Of a stretch of DNA of 64,000 nucleotides, positions 1-11,084 are shown one piece after another. The notes beneath the pieces were generated by a model. That model was not told the origin of the DNA and ran no database searches. It saw nothing but the letters and a program-made list of their open reading frames with translations. The translations under genes and the position numbers were made by a program. Source of the stretch: Thalassia testudinum (lineage: Eukaryota > Streptophyta > Magnoliopsida > Alismatales > Hydrocharitaceae); contig JAZHRO010000013.1 of assembly GCA_037157565.1 (NCBI GenBank), positions 81,027,501-81,091,500 of the forward strand, given 5' to 3'. Position 1 is the first letter of the stretch, and each line of letters begins with the position of its first letter.

Positions 1-931
1 GAGCTAGCCACCCCATGGGGCTCGGGGTTCAGCTAGCCACCCTACACCAACTTTGTTAGGCCCTCTGGGCAAACCGGGGTAGTCGGACGAGGGTACGCGG
101 ACTGTGGAGGGGCGAGACCCCTGTTCTGAGAGGGCAAGGCCCCATACTGTTCCGTGCGGTAGTTTGGGCATACTTGCTAGCGGAAATGACTGACCGCGTG
201 TCAGTGCGGGGTAGCTACTCGTGCGCTTATCACACGTTCTGTAGTCACCGCTACATCTCGACAGTGACCTCGGGGTAGTTGACTGGGTGTAGGACTACCA
301 CAGGGGACTCTCTCGGCCAGGAGAGCATCATGTGTACCTTCTACTCTACGGAAAATACTGCAATTAAGATCGTTCTCACGAGGAACATGCAAGATCAAGA
401 AATACCTGGATACTTGAGAAATAGATGAAACAGAAACACATAAATGAGATAAATAGAAATGAGAAATAAATCTGTTATTATTTTTACTGTACTTGTACTT
501 AAATAATATAAACACCACTCTACTCAGCGTTCATTGACTCTGTCCTTTCATAACACTATTCAGGACTAGGAGTTGACCAGCCTGAGTTTCCGACTGTAGA
601 GGATGCTGGGCCCAGTCGAGCCCAGCCGTAGTTGTTCTTTCAGCTCTTTCGCTTTCCTACTGTTGTAGTAAGTAATGGACACATAGTTTACTATTTCGAT
701 TACTTCTGTTTCTTTTACGTTTTCTGTTGTTGTTGTGGTGGCATGTATTACGTGTTGAGATTGTTGTTCTACTTTCTTTACTGCTCCGTACTTTTCTTAT
801 GATTAGTTATATTGCATGTGTGAATGTGGTTTATTTTCCTACTTTTGGTTATTGCTTGTTGGACGACTGGGTCTTGAGATTGGTTGAAGTAAGCCAGTCT
901 CGGGTCCTGTAGGGATTAGGGAATTGGGTCG
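1..931 (+). mobile_element. 3' part of a family A LTR (A0), truncated by window edge
   Basis: This stretch matches the 3' third of the family A LTRs elsewhere in the window: the GAGCTAGCCACCCC block, the short GGGG/CCCC mini-hairpins near 100-150, the block ending GTTGGACGACTGGGTCTTG near 857-876, and the terminal TTGGGTCGTAA. The canonical end is ...GTCGTAACA; here it has decayed. No primer-binding site follows, so it is probably a solo LTR or a 3' LTR. The 5' end and target-site duplication lie outside the window. Confidence 0.75.
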
Positions 932-2506
932 TAATGTAGGCCGAGATGGGACGTGACGTGCATGGTCTCCAGCCCCACCTCTCACTCTTTACTACATAAG
1001 CTATCGGAGACAAAAGTCTTTTACAGTATGAGATTAAAAATATATTCCAAATCTTACTGATTTCAACATAAATTCGCACGTTATCATATAATAATTACAT
1101 ATTGATGTAATTAGACTTTCAATTCTAATTTATCTTTCATAATTAGAGTCCCTTGCATTTTTTCCTTATACTAGTATATTGGGTAAGTGTGCTTTCCTAG
1201 AAGAAAAATTCTCTTGCATCCATGGTTAAACAAAATGAATATTTGATAAAGTATCTTAATAAAACATGATCATTAATATTACAGCTGAATTTAAGCATAT
1301 TTTATTTTTGACAGTATAATAACTGAACAAAGATTCCGGTGATCAATTAAGATTCTGTTGACACTTGTAACAATCATACGATGAATATTGAGCTAAGGGG
1401 TAATGGACCTTTTTGCGTTGCAACAATCATGATATGGTTAGTGAAATTTCTGTCCATTGCAACAAAATCTTACGCATAGCATCCTTCAAATGGTACATGA
1501 ATTTCAAGGTTGTTTCATATTTCAAGCATGCATCGTAGTCTCCCTTAACATATTGAAACTGCCCAAACCTGTGGTTTTGAGAAGTCATCCAGATAAAATA
1601 TAATGAATAGCATGAATACATGAGAGAGATATTTTGTAAGGGGTTCTTTGGAGGTATTTATAGCTTTGTGAAGTCCTAAAATAATTAAAATTAAGCAAAA
1701 TTCATCACCCCAAAATATGACTTTTTTATAGGACTTTGGAAAGTTCAAATTCCATTAAAAATGAAATCAAACCTTTGATTTTAGGGATTATAATCGTCAA
1801 AGGGCACATTACTTTTCTCTCTTTTCTTTTCGTTATTTTTCCAAGGCCCAATCCCAATTCACAGCCCACTTTCCTTGTTCGGCCGTCGGAGCTATTGAAA
1901 TAGAGGAGGAGCACGTGTGAATGGTTGGGCGCGAGTGCAATTTGCGTGCACGAGGGGTATTGGAGGCGCGTTGGCGTGGAGGAGAGGAGGGCGTGGGTAA
2001 GGGAGTGCATGAGGAGAGAGAGAGAGGAGGAGAGGGGCTGCTGAGGGGAAGACCCGCACGGAGATAGGAGGGGAGGACTCCTTGCGGACGCTGGTGATTC
2101 CTTTACTTTTTTTTTTTTTCTTTCTTTGTTTTCCTTCATTTTAAATTTACTCCTTGCATGAGCATCATTTTTTAAATACCTTTAACATTGACATTTACAT
2201 CTTTTATATGAGATCAATATTAGATATATTTCGTTTAAAATTTTTTCTAAAATTAAAATTAAAAAATTAAAATATTTATATTACTAAAAATTTATATAAA
2301 AAAAACTTTAACGACAAATTAGATAGTATCATATAATATAGATGTCACTAATTTATGTGATTTAGCATCAATTTTTTTTATATATGTTACTATAATATTT
2401 TTGTAGATAATAATTATTTTTTTGTGGTAAATATATATATTGCTATATATATGATTTAGCGATGAAATAAAATTATACTACTATTTTATTTGTCAAACAA
2501 CGATTA
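932..2506. other. AT-rich host intergenic DNA
   Basis: No recognisable gene. Bases 1716-2140 hold a GC-richer patch whose minus strand is open for 137 codons, but the translation is low-complexity (Lys-rich then Ser/Pro/Leu-rich) with no known domain, so it is not called as a gene. Bases 2150-2506 are very AT-rich and resemble the DNA after 29410, as expected because both are the two sides of one insertion site. Confidence 0.6.
1655..1662 (-). promoter_or_regulatory. Possible TATA box on the minus strand
   Basis: The minus strand reads CTATAAATA, a strong plant TATA consensus, followed by a C/T-rich stretch. Only a short unrecognised ORF (ATG at about 1621, 64 codons) follows. This is motif evidence only; it could belong to a lost gene or to an unidentified repeat. 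Confidence 0.3.
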
Positions 2507-2511
2507 ATATT
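2507..2511. repeat. Left target-site duplication (ATATT) of the 27-kb nest
   Basis: ATATT here and at 29406-29410 flank LTR A1 exactly outside its TG and CG (decayed CA) ends. This shows that all 26.9 kb between them entered a single host site through successive insertions. Confidence 0.85.
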
Positions 2512-3313
2512 TGTTACGACCCGATCTCAGATCCTTACAGGATTCGAGGTCTGCCTGCCTCGACTAATCCCAAAACCTAGTCGTTCAACGAGAAATAACC
2601 AAAAGCAGAAAATATTCCATAATCACAAGTAAAATGTAACTAAGCAGAAAACAACACAGAGATAGCAAAAGAAACAGAACGGAAAGTCTCATAATAGTAC
2701 AGGCCATCACAACTACTACAGTGGAAAGTAAAGTGGAAATATAGTGGAATTAGTATTACATATAGCAAAAATAATCACTACCACAAAAGAAGCTAGGAAA
2801 CGAAAAGGAAACACAGCTAAGGTTGGGCTCGACTGGGTTCAGCTCCCCCTGCAGCCGATAGTGCTGGCTGTTCAACTTCCTGACCTGAACAAGGTTATAA
2901 AATTCTGTAATCAGCTAACACTGAGTAGATTGATAATTAAGGCATTTATATGCAATTAAGACAAGTAACTAATTAATTATTCATTTTCATTTAGCTCAAC
3001 AAAGTAGTTCTAATTTATTTGTTCTTTTATTTATTTGGTCATCTCTTGATCTTGTCTGTTCATCAAGGGAATGATCTTGATTGCAGTCTTTCCCGTGATG
3101 TAGGAGGTACACGTGGCGCTCTCCTGGTCGGGAGAGTCCCCTGTGGTAGTCCTACACCCAGTTAACCACCTCGAGGTCAAGGTCGCGATGTAGCGATGAC
3201 TACGGTATGCGCGATAAGCTCACGGGTAGCTACCCCGCACTAGCACGCGGTCAGTCGTTTTTGCTAGTGAGTACGCCTAAAAGTACAGCAAGGAACAGCA
3301 CAGGGCTTTGCCC
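2512..3313 (-). mobile_element. Solo LTR A1 (family A, antisense), segment 1 of 3
   Basis: Begins TGTTACGACCCG, the reverse complement of the family A LTR end. It is cut at 3313 by element G; the other parts are 16012-16180 and 27726-29405. Together the segments give about 2.65 kb, matching other family A LTRs. No internal region or second LTR accompanies it, so it is a solo LTR left by LTR-LTR recombination. It is the oldest insertion of the nest. Confidence 0.88.
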
Positions 3314-5763
3314 TGAAATGACCCGTCACCTTTTCGTAATTTAAGACGTCTCGAGTGTTCACCAGATGTCTGGAGAGAGAGCCAGACGTCTGAAAGTATC
3401 TTTATTTTCCGCACGTACCGTACGCACGTCATGCCTTTCTCCCTCACCCCGCGCCTCACCACTCCTTCCCCTGTGACAGCCATCTCCCGCACTCCTCCCC
3501 ACTCCGCACCACTCCCTCGCCCACGCCGTTCCCCTTACCCCCTCTCCCCTTATAAAGTCCCCTCCTCTTTGTCTCACACCATTGCAGCTGAACCAGAGAG
3601 GGAGAGAGAGAGCGGAGAGCAGACTGTGGTTCTGAGTGCTAGAGCGAAGGGCGCTGTGCTGCTCTACTGTAGTTTCTGCAGCGAGGGAAACCTAGAACGG
3701 TTCTATGGAAGTCATTTTTCACGAAATCAGACGTCCGGAGTGACCTCCAGACGTCGGAGAGGACGTCCGAAGGTAAATGAGACGTCTGGTAGAGATTTAT
3801 TTTCTCGTATTTTCTCTTCCAAATCTTGACAATGCACGCGCATGTGTCAGAGGTTGGGAGGCGCGTCGGAGCGAGGACCGAGGTAGTTTCAAACGTCCGG
3901 GAGCATCTCTAGACGTCTGACAGAACCCTCTGACGTCGACACTGCATTTTAGGTGTCCGATAGAGGCGCCCTGAGAGAGGTATGCCTGCGAGTTGTTTAA
4001 GATGTCTGGTATCTCTCCCAGACATTTGATTTCTGTCAGACCTCGTGTTTTTAGGCCCGTACAAGGCCCAAACGATGTCGATTTTCCGTAAACGAAATGT
4101 CTTTATTTCCCATACGTTTTTCTCCACATAATGGTACCTTGTCTGTATCATCTGAAATCGTTTTGACCTGTCAATCCATGTTTTAGGTCTCCAATTCGTC
4201 AGGTGTATGATACCTGCGGAGATGTCGGGAGCTACTGTACGAGCCCCCATTCCACTCGGTTATCCTGGTAGAGTGGTTCTGACTATAAATATCAAAGTTA
4301 ATAAAATGTATGCAATTAGTTAAAACCTAAGATGTTAGATGAATCCTAGGAAGAAACAAACGTATTCTCTAGAATATATCTATTCAATTGAACCCTAGGT
4401 TGTGACATGAACACTAGGGCTAGAGAAAAAAAAATGCATGTGAATGATTGAGTAAATCATGAGCTATCTATATTATTTGGAATGGACCAAATTATGAACA
4501 AACCTGTACTGTGATTGAGTTGCCTGTTTTGCACATATCAAATCGGATATAGCGAAATTCACGCACAAACCCTACGGGGAATGTAGAATGAGACGAGAAT
4601 ACCGTCGTACGGAGAATTGGATGGTTCTGGAATTACCGCCCATAGGCGGCCTTTAAGGGAAGTAAGTTGACCTTCATGTACGTAGTACCGAAGAGAGCAA
4701 CTATCCCTTGTAGTGTAGAGGGGAGCTTGCCGCCCTTGGGTTGAGACCCGGGGTGAGTTTGGCCACTCTACGTCGACTCCTATTGGCCTTCGCATACGTG
4801 ATACCGAGGTGAGCTACTTAGTGTAGGGGGGAGCTAGCCGCCCCAGAGGGATCGGGGTTACGCATGGCCACCCTACATCGATTCCTGTTAGCCTGTTGGG
4901 TAAACCGGGATAGTCAGATGAGGGACGCGGACTGTGGAGGGGCTAGACCCCTGTTCTGTTCTGAGAGGGCAAGGCCCTGTGCTGTTCTGTACTATATGTT
5001 TGGGCGTACCCGCTAGCAGAAATGACTGACCGCGTGCCAGTGCGGGGTAGCTACCCGTGCGCTTATTACGTGTGCTGTAGTCACTGTTACGTCGCGACCA
5101 TGACCTCGGGGTGGTAGACTGGGTGTAGGATTACCACGGAGGGACTCTCCCGGCCAGGAGAGTACCACGTGTGCATCCTACATCACGGGAAAACTGCAAG
5201 CGAGATCGTTCCTTTAGGGAACAAGAAGATTAAGTAATGTAATGGATTCTGATTAGAGATCTCTACATAGAAAATCGTTATAAGATAATTGGAATCGGAA
5301 AGTAATATGTTAAGCTACTTGTTAAATGCATTTTATGTTTTAGCCACCACTCTACTTAGCGTTAGCTGATATCAGATGTATAAACTTGTACAGGTCAGGG
5401 ATTTGAGCAGCCCAAGTCACCGGTTGCTGAGGACGCTGGCCTAATCGAGCCCAGCTGTAGTTTCTGCTGCTAGTGAGTTTCTGTAGTTACACTTTCTAGT
5501 ATTTTTTCACTGTATTCCCTGTCATCTATGTACTAGTTTTTGGTTGTGATGGCTGTATTTCTGCTCTTGAAGGCATGTAATATTTTAGTATTACTGTTTT
5601 GTTTCTCCTTTGTTGCCAATGTCTTTTTGCCTAGTTACATGACTTGTGTGGTTGTGGATTGATGCATGTTATTTGGTTATTTTTCGTTGGACGACTGGGT
5701 CTTGGGATTAGTCGAGGCGAGTTGGTCTCGGGTCTTGTAGGGATCTAGGATTGGGTGGTGACA
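3314..5763 (+). mobile_element. 5' LTR of chromovirus G
   Basis: A 2450-bp LTR starting TGAAATGACCC and ending GGTGGTGACA. It contains a TTATAAAG TATA box at 3550-3557, CAGACGTCTG-type palindromes on both sides of the TATA box (3343-3392 and about 3728-4030), a CCTAGG pair at 4394-4418, and the family A 3' block. By eye it differs from the 3' LTR at roughly one base in eight over the first 180 bp. Confidence 0.9.
3550..3557 (+). promoter_or_regulatory. TATA box of the G 5' LTR
   Basis: TTATAAAG lies in a C/T-rich context and is conserved in the 3' LTR (TATAAAG at 13781). Other family A LTRs have TATAAGAG (A2, near 21918), TATATAAG (A3, minus, near 13560) or TTAAAAGG (A5, A6) at the equivalent place. 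It is the likely Pol II start region; the transcription start itself cannot be placed from sequence. Confidence 0.6.
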
Positions 5764-5766
5764 AGA

Positions 5767-5778
5767 TGGTATCAGAGC
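5767..5778 (+). other. Primer-binding site (initiator tRNA-Met type)
   Basis: TGGTATCAGAGC lies three bases downstream of the 5' LTR end. It is the standard plant primer-binding site, complementary to the 3' end of initiator tRNA-Met, and fixes both the LTR boundary and the element's orientation. Confidence 0.93.
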
Positions 5779-5950
5779 AAGATCGTCCCGAGAAATGAAC
5801 CAAATAGTTCGAAAATCACCACACTTGTACATGTAGCTAGGATAGTCATCACAACGTTTTATCTTAAATATCATTTTCCGAGTCTTACGTCTCCTCTGTA
5901 ACCAAACAGTCACCGACAATCCCATCTCTTTTTCGATCTCCGTATAGGAG

Positions 5951-7300
5951 ATGCCTCGCTAGGGAGCTCTTGAGACGGGCCGCGAACGTGGTCGTGGCCG
6001 AGGGCGTGGTCGTAGGGGAGGGCGTGGTCGCGGGGGAGGGTGAGCGATGGATGAGGACGGGGCTGCTCCACCTCTCCTTCTGGGCATGCTAGCCTCGGAC
6101 CTCGCCCAGCAAATCCAGGATCTCATATGGGAGGAGCTCCATCAACCTCCTCCTCAACCTCCTCTTCCTGAGGATGCGGTGGGGGAGTCCTCCGTGGGGC
6201 AGGCAAGCCGCCATGGAGCTGGACGTGTTGGAGGGGGAGGGGGTGATCCTCCACCACCCCCACCTCCTTCAGACACTTTGGGGCACGAGTCCTCTTTGCC
6301 TGGAGGTGCACCCATTCCCCTGTTGCGGCTGCACCACGAGGTCTTCAGCCAGTTCAGGAAGCTGAAGCCCCCTTTCTTCAAGGGGGAGGAGAGCCCGTCT
6401 AAGGTAGAGGATTGGCTGGAGTAGATGGAGAAGATCTTTGACACCCTCTATCCTCCTGCGGAGTGCTGCGTGGCCTTCTCCACGTATAAGCTGGAGAGTG
6501 CAGCTCATAGGTGGTGGAGGGTGGTCAAAGGACAAGAGGAGGGAGAGCTGGCATGGGACCGGTTTGTGTCGCTCTTCTGTGAACAATACTTCCCATAGAC
6601 TTGGCAGGATTAGAGGAGGCGAGAATTTCACACTCTCTGCTAGGGGTCAATGACGGTTAGCGCATACCGTATGCGTTTCCTGGAGTTGTTGCGCTTCGCC
6701 CTAACAGTTGCGTCTACCGAGGAGGAGCGCCTGTGGACGTTCACCGAGGGCCTCCGACCTGCCATTCGGGGATATGTAAAGCCCCTGAAGCTACCTACCT
6801 TCTCTCGTGTAGTAGAGGCTGCCATGATCTATGAGGACACCAACCCGTCCGTGCGAGACACTGATGGAGGAGGACGGAAGAGGCCCTACTAGTAGGAGCA
6901 CTCACAAGGCCATCGGGAGAGGAGGCACCAGGCACCAGCAGGGGAGCTGTCCCATTCTGTGGGTCCATCAGGGACCTTTGGGGGTCCCCGACAGGGACCA
7001 ACCGACTGCAGTAGACCCCCTCCCAGTCACCAGCAGGGACAGCAGACAAAGGGAGGAGGTCGCATACCCCTCTACTATTAGTGTGGCCAGCCAGGCCACA
7101 TATGGAGGAATTGTCCATCTAGGACCGGAGCGCAGCCGATGGTCCCAGCACCGAGTACTGGAGGCCGATCTGGCGGCCGCGGTTACCAGGCCTGAGGAGG
7201 ACAGCAATCACGAGGAGGGTACCGACCCGCTGCCTCCCGCCCGACCCAGAGCACGACTACTTCTTCTGCACCGAGGGCTAAGGGGCGTGTTAATTCCTTG
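5951..7300 (+). pseudogene. gag of chromovirus G (degenerate)
   Basis: Capsid/nucleocapsid polyprotein that would coat the element RNA. The readable frame starts with an RG-rich stretch, continues through a 125-codon open segment from 6047 (proline-rich, then the FRKLKPPFFKG region typical of plant gypsy gag), a stop at 6422, and a further segment at 6650-6892 (MRFLELLRFA... LRPAIRGYVK). Near 7080 the zinc knuckle survives as CGQPGHIWRNC, but its first cysteine codon reads TAC and a TAG precedes the second. Frame is the same from 6047 to about 7120; pol is in another frame, so at least one indel lies between about 7120 and 7410. Several in-frame stops make it non-functional. Confidence 0.85.
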
Positions 7301-7329
7301 ACTCACGGAGATGATAGAGCTTAAGGTTC

Positions 7330-7800
7330 CGTAGTGGCAGGTATGGTTACTGTTTCTAGTAGGCTCGTTTACACGTTTTCGATTCCAGTGCTACACATTC
7401 CTTTGTTTTGTGGATTTTACTGTCAGCATGGGGTCGAGCAGTGTACTTTTAGAGGAGTCCTTCCTGATTAGAGGACCAGGTGGGCAGGTGTTTGTTGCCG
7501 AGGAGGTTTTCACTGACTGTGAAGTCACGATAGGGGGACACGGTCTTCCGATAGACCTGATCATGATCCCGATGGAGGATTTTGATGTGATCTTGGGGAT
7601 GGACTGGTTAGCCGCATATCATGCCCTTGTAGATTGCTTCGGGAGAAAGATTGTTTTCTCCATACCACGGTTGCCTCCCTTTGAGTTCCACAGCCAGCCA
7701 GTAGATGGAGGATTCATATGCATCTCTGCGCTTCAGGTAGGGAAACTACTGAGCCAGGGGTGCGAGGGCTTCCTTGCTTGCTTCCTAATAGATCCCGGCC
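7330..7800 (+). pseudogene. Aspartic protease region of chromovirus G
   Basis: Retropepsin-like domain that would cleave the polyprotein. The conserved C-terminal motif ILGMDWL is intact at 7590-7610, followed by the usual link into RT. The N-terminal catalytic DSG/DTG motif is not readable; the expected place, near 7390-7420, has lost the frame. The open segment 7410-8102 runs from the protease into RT without a stop. Confidence 0.8.
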
Positions 7801-8660
7801 TTGTGGTCAGCTTACAGAGTATTTCGGTGGTCCGAGAGTACCCCGACGTCTTTCCAGAGGAGCTACCAAGACTGCCACCTGAGCAGGAGATCGAGTTTGA
7901 GATCTCACTGGTACCAGGGACTGGCCCCATTTCTACTGCACCGTACCGGATGGCCCCGTTTGAGCTGCGAGAGCTCAAGTCACAGCTACAGGACCGGCTA
8001 GAGAAGGGCTTCGTGAGGCCAAGTGCCTTCCTGTGGGGAGCCCCTGTTCTGTTTGTGAGGAAGAAGGATGGTACTCTTCGGCTGTACATTGACTACAGAT
8101 AGCTGAACATGATCACCGTCAAGAATAAGTACCCGTTGCTACGCATAGATGACCTTTTCGACTAGCTGAGAGATGCCACAGTATTCTCCAAGATAGATCT
8201 GAGGTCAGGCTACCATCAGTTGAGGATTAGGGAGACTGACGTCTCCAAGACAGCCTTTCGTATGTGGTATGGTCACTACGAGTTCTTGATCATGCCGTTT
8301 GGGCTAACCAATGCCCCTATTGCTTTCATGGATCTAATGAATCGCGTCTTTCGGCCGTATCTGGATCAGTTCGTAGTGGTTTTCATTGACGACGTACTCA
8401 TTTACTCTCGAGATCAGACACAACATGAGCAGCATCTCCACATGGTCTTGGATACTTTGCGACGGCACAGGTTGTACTCCAAGTACAGCAAGTGCGAGTT
8501 CTGGTTGAGACAGGTCACCTTCTTAGGCCATGTGATTTCAAAGGATGGATTGGCTGTGGATCCAGCCAAAGTAGAGGCAGTACTCAGGTGGGAGAGGCCG
8601 CTTACGGTGATAGAGATTCGCAGTTTCCTGGGACTAGTCGATTACTACAGACGGTTTATC
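7801..8660 (+). pseudogene. Reverse transcriptase of chromovirus G (stops)
   Basis: RNA-dependent DNA polymerase of the pol polyprotein. Visible motifs in order are the EYPDVFPEELP entry, [33 protein letters not shown], the fingers/palm motif MPFGLTNAP, the catalytic FIDDVLIYS (FIDD codons 8382-8393), and FLGHVIS. Stops occur at 8100 (TAG), about 8163 (TAG) and 8661 (TGA). The catalytic Asp pair is preserved, but the chain is broken. All pol segments from 7410 to 10574 share one frame. Confidence 0.9.
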
Positions 8661-8689
8661 TGAGGATTCTCGTAGATTGCACGTCCTCT

Positions 8690-9230
8690 GACTCAGTTGA
8701 CCCGAAAGGACGTACCCTTCGCTTGGACATACGAGTGTAAGTCTTGCTTTCAGGAGTTGAAGGGAAGGCTAACCTCAACTGTTGTACACACCATCCCTGA
8801 CAGCAGTGGCGGATCCGTCGTCTACACAGATGCCTCGTTGCAGGGGTTGGGGGGTGTGCTCATGCAACGAGGTCACGTTGTCACCTACGTTTCACGACAA
8901 TTGAAGCCCCATGAGCATAACTACCCCACCCATGACTTGGAATTGGCACCCGTTGTCCTCGCACTGAAGACCTGGAAGCACTACTTGTACGGAGAGACGT
9001 TTAAGATTTTCACTAACCGTAAGAACCTTAGATATCTGTTTAACCAGAAGGAGCTCAGCATGAGGCAGAGACGTTGGTTGGAGCTCCTAAAGGACTACGA
9101 TTGTAGCATCTCCTACCACCTAGGGAAGGCTAATGTGGTGGTTGACACCTTGAGCTGGAAGGCGCCCGCCCACTTGGCTTGCTTACGAGCACAGAGTTGG
9201 AGACTTATGGAGGAGTTGAGCAGCTGGTGA
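8690..9230 (+). pseudogene. RNase H region of chromovirus G
   Basis: RNase H-type domain that removes RNA from the RNA-DNA hybrid. It is open from 8697 to 9230. Seen are [16 protein letters not shown] near 8818, [20 protein letters not shown], the [13 protein letters not shown] strand and the [17 protein letters not shown] segment that ends the domain in plant gypsy elements. One substitution is notable: the usual TDHK motif reads TNRK, which would remove a conserved residue. Confidence 0.87.
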
Positions 9231-9439
9231 CCCCAGGAGTCATAGGGGTACTGCGGGGTAGTGATAGTGGCGAGGCAAACATGACCAGAGTCGGTGGATC
9301 GCATCACGATTGGACAGATGACGGACCCATACCTATGGACATAGCAAGACCAAGTATTGGCAGGGAGCCCAGGAGAGTTCTCTTTCACTGACGGAGTCCT
9401 GCATCTGAGAAGATGATTGTGCGTTCTTAGAGACGAGGA

Positions 9440-10230
9440 GCTATTGAGGGAGCTCCTGACCGAGGCACACGGATCCAGATTTACCATGTATCCCGAGAAT
9501 ACGAAGATGTATCATGACTTATGACGTGATTTCTAGTGGAGGGGCATGAAGTGGGAAGTGGGTCTTTTCGTTCAGCAGTGTTTGATATGCCAGCAGGTGA
9601 AGGCCAAGCACCAGAGGCTTGTAGGGCCGTTGCAGCCACTTCCCGTGCCAGAATGGAAGTGGGAGAGTGTCACTATGGACCTGGTAGTGGGGTTACCTGT
9701 GACACAGCGAGAACACGATGCAGTCTGGGTAATTGTAGATAGATTGACAAAAACGGCACGGTTTCTGCCGATCCAAGTCACTTTTGGACTAGCACAGTTG
9801 ACGGAGCGATACATTAGAGACGTGGTGCACCTTCACGGGATCCCCTGAGAGATTATTTCAGATAGAGACACTCGTTTCACTTCCCAGTTCTGGGTAGAGT
9901 CTCAGCGGGCTTTGGGGACTTATATGAGATTTAGTACAGCTCATCACCTCCAGACAGACGGACAATCGAAGTGCACCATTCATACCCTTGAGGACCTTCT
10001 ATGTGCATGCGTACTGGACTGGAGGGCCTCCTGGGAGGAGCATTTGCCCCTTGCAGTGTTTGCATACAACAACAGTTATCACTCGAGCATCGGCATGGCA
10101 CCATATGAGGCTCTGTACAGGAGGAAGTGTACAACTCCCTTGAGTTGGGTTGAGGTGGGGACCAAGTGGGAGGTTGGTCCCTAGCTGATACGCCAGAGTC
10201 AGGAGGTAATCGAGTAGATCCATCGACGAC
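9440..10230 (+). pseudogene. Integrase of chromovirus G, catalytic Glu replaced by Lys
   Basis: DDE integrase that would insert the cDNA. The zinc-finger part is reduced to the CLICQQVKAKHQ half, with two stops just before it. In the core, the first Asp is at 9678-9680 (MDLV), the second at 9861-9863 (ISDRD), and 35 residues later, where Glu belongs, codon 9969-9971 is AAG (Lys). The YNNSYHSSIGMAPYEALY segment is well preserved. Stops flank the second Asp and the end of the core. The enzyme would be inactive even without the stops. Confidence 0.9.
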
Positions 10231-10780
10231 TATGTACTATCGGGAGAAGGCAGAAGAGCTATGCTAATCTGAAGCGTAGAGAGGTACAATTTGAGGTTGG
10301 GGATCACATCTTCCTCCGTGTTTCGCCTATGAAGGGCTTGCAGCAGTTTGGGGAGAGAGGGAAACTCGCACCGAGATTTTTGGGACCTTTTGAGGTCTTA
10401 AAATGGTTAGGACCCATCTCTTATCGGCTTGCCCTTCCTCCCCAGCTCTCTGGAGTGCACGACATATTTTACATTTCCAACCTCAGGAGGTATATCGTAG
10501 ATCCCAGCCATGTCCTTAGCCACGAGAGCATCGAGGTGGGAGACAACCTGACCTATCCTGAGAAGCCGATATAGATACTAGACAAAGCCGTCCGAAGTCT
10601 GAGATGGAGGAGGTACCCCTGGTAAAAGTCCTATGGAGAAGCCAGTGGTACGAGGAGGCGACTTGGAAGCCTGAGGTGGCAATGCGAGAGCAGTACCTAG
10701 AACTTTTTGAGGGTATGACTCTTCGAACCTACTTCGGTCTTACTTCGGTCCTCTTTAAGTTTGTTATACGCTGCTACGTT
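10231..10780 (+). pseudogene. Integrase C-terminus with chromodomain-like tail
   Basis: Continues pol with the GPFEVLKWLGPISYRLALP block and HDIFYISNLRRY, the usual integrase C-terminal region, then a stop at 10572. The following chromodomain-like segment (about 10575-10740) is readable only after a frame change: VKVLWRSQWYEEATWKPE, then MREQYLELF. In this lineage the chromodomain is thought to tether integration to heterochromatin. The tail is followed by short direct repeats rather than a purine tract. Confidence 0.75.
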
Positions 10781-10841
10781 ATTTTCCGTACCCTAGTTAG
10801 ATCAAGTTTCGGGGACGAAACTTCCTTTAAGTTTGTTATGT

Positions 10842-11084
10842 TGAAATGACCCGTCACCTTTTGGTAGTTTAAGATGTCTGGAGTGCTCAATAGACATCTA
10901 TCCAGACATCTGGAGAGAGATCCAGACGTCTGAAAGTACCTTTCTTTTTCGCACGTACTGTACGCACCCACGCCTTTCTCCCTCACCCCGTGCCTCACCG
11001 CATCTTCCCCTGCGATAGGCATCTCCCACACTCCTCCCCACTCCCCACCACTCCCTCGCCCATGTCGTTCCCCTCACCCCCTCT
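10842..11084 (+). mobile_element. 3' LTR of chromovirus G, first part
   Basis: Starts TGAAATGACCCGTCACC, like the 5' LTR, and carries the same palindrome-rich opening. It is interrupted at 11084 by solo LTR A3; CCTCT at 11080-11084 is repeated at 13771-13775. The rest of the LTR runs from 13776 to 16006. Confidence 0.9.

Noticed and set aside
1726..2139. 137-codon minus-strand ORF
   Set aside because: Low-complexity translation (poly-Lys, then Ser/Pro/Leu runs) in a GC-rich patch; no domain, no splice context.
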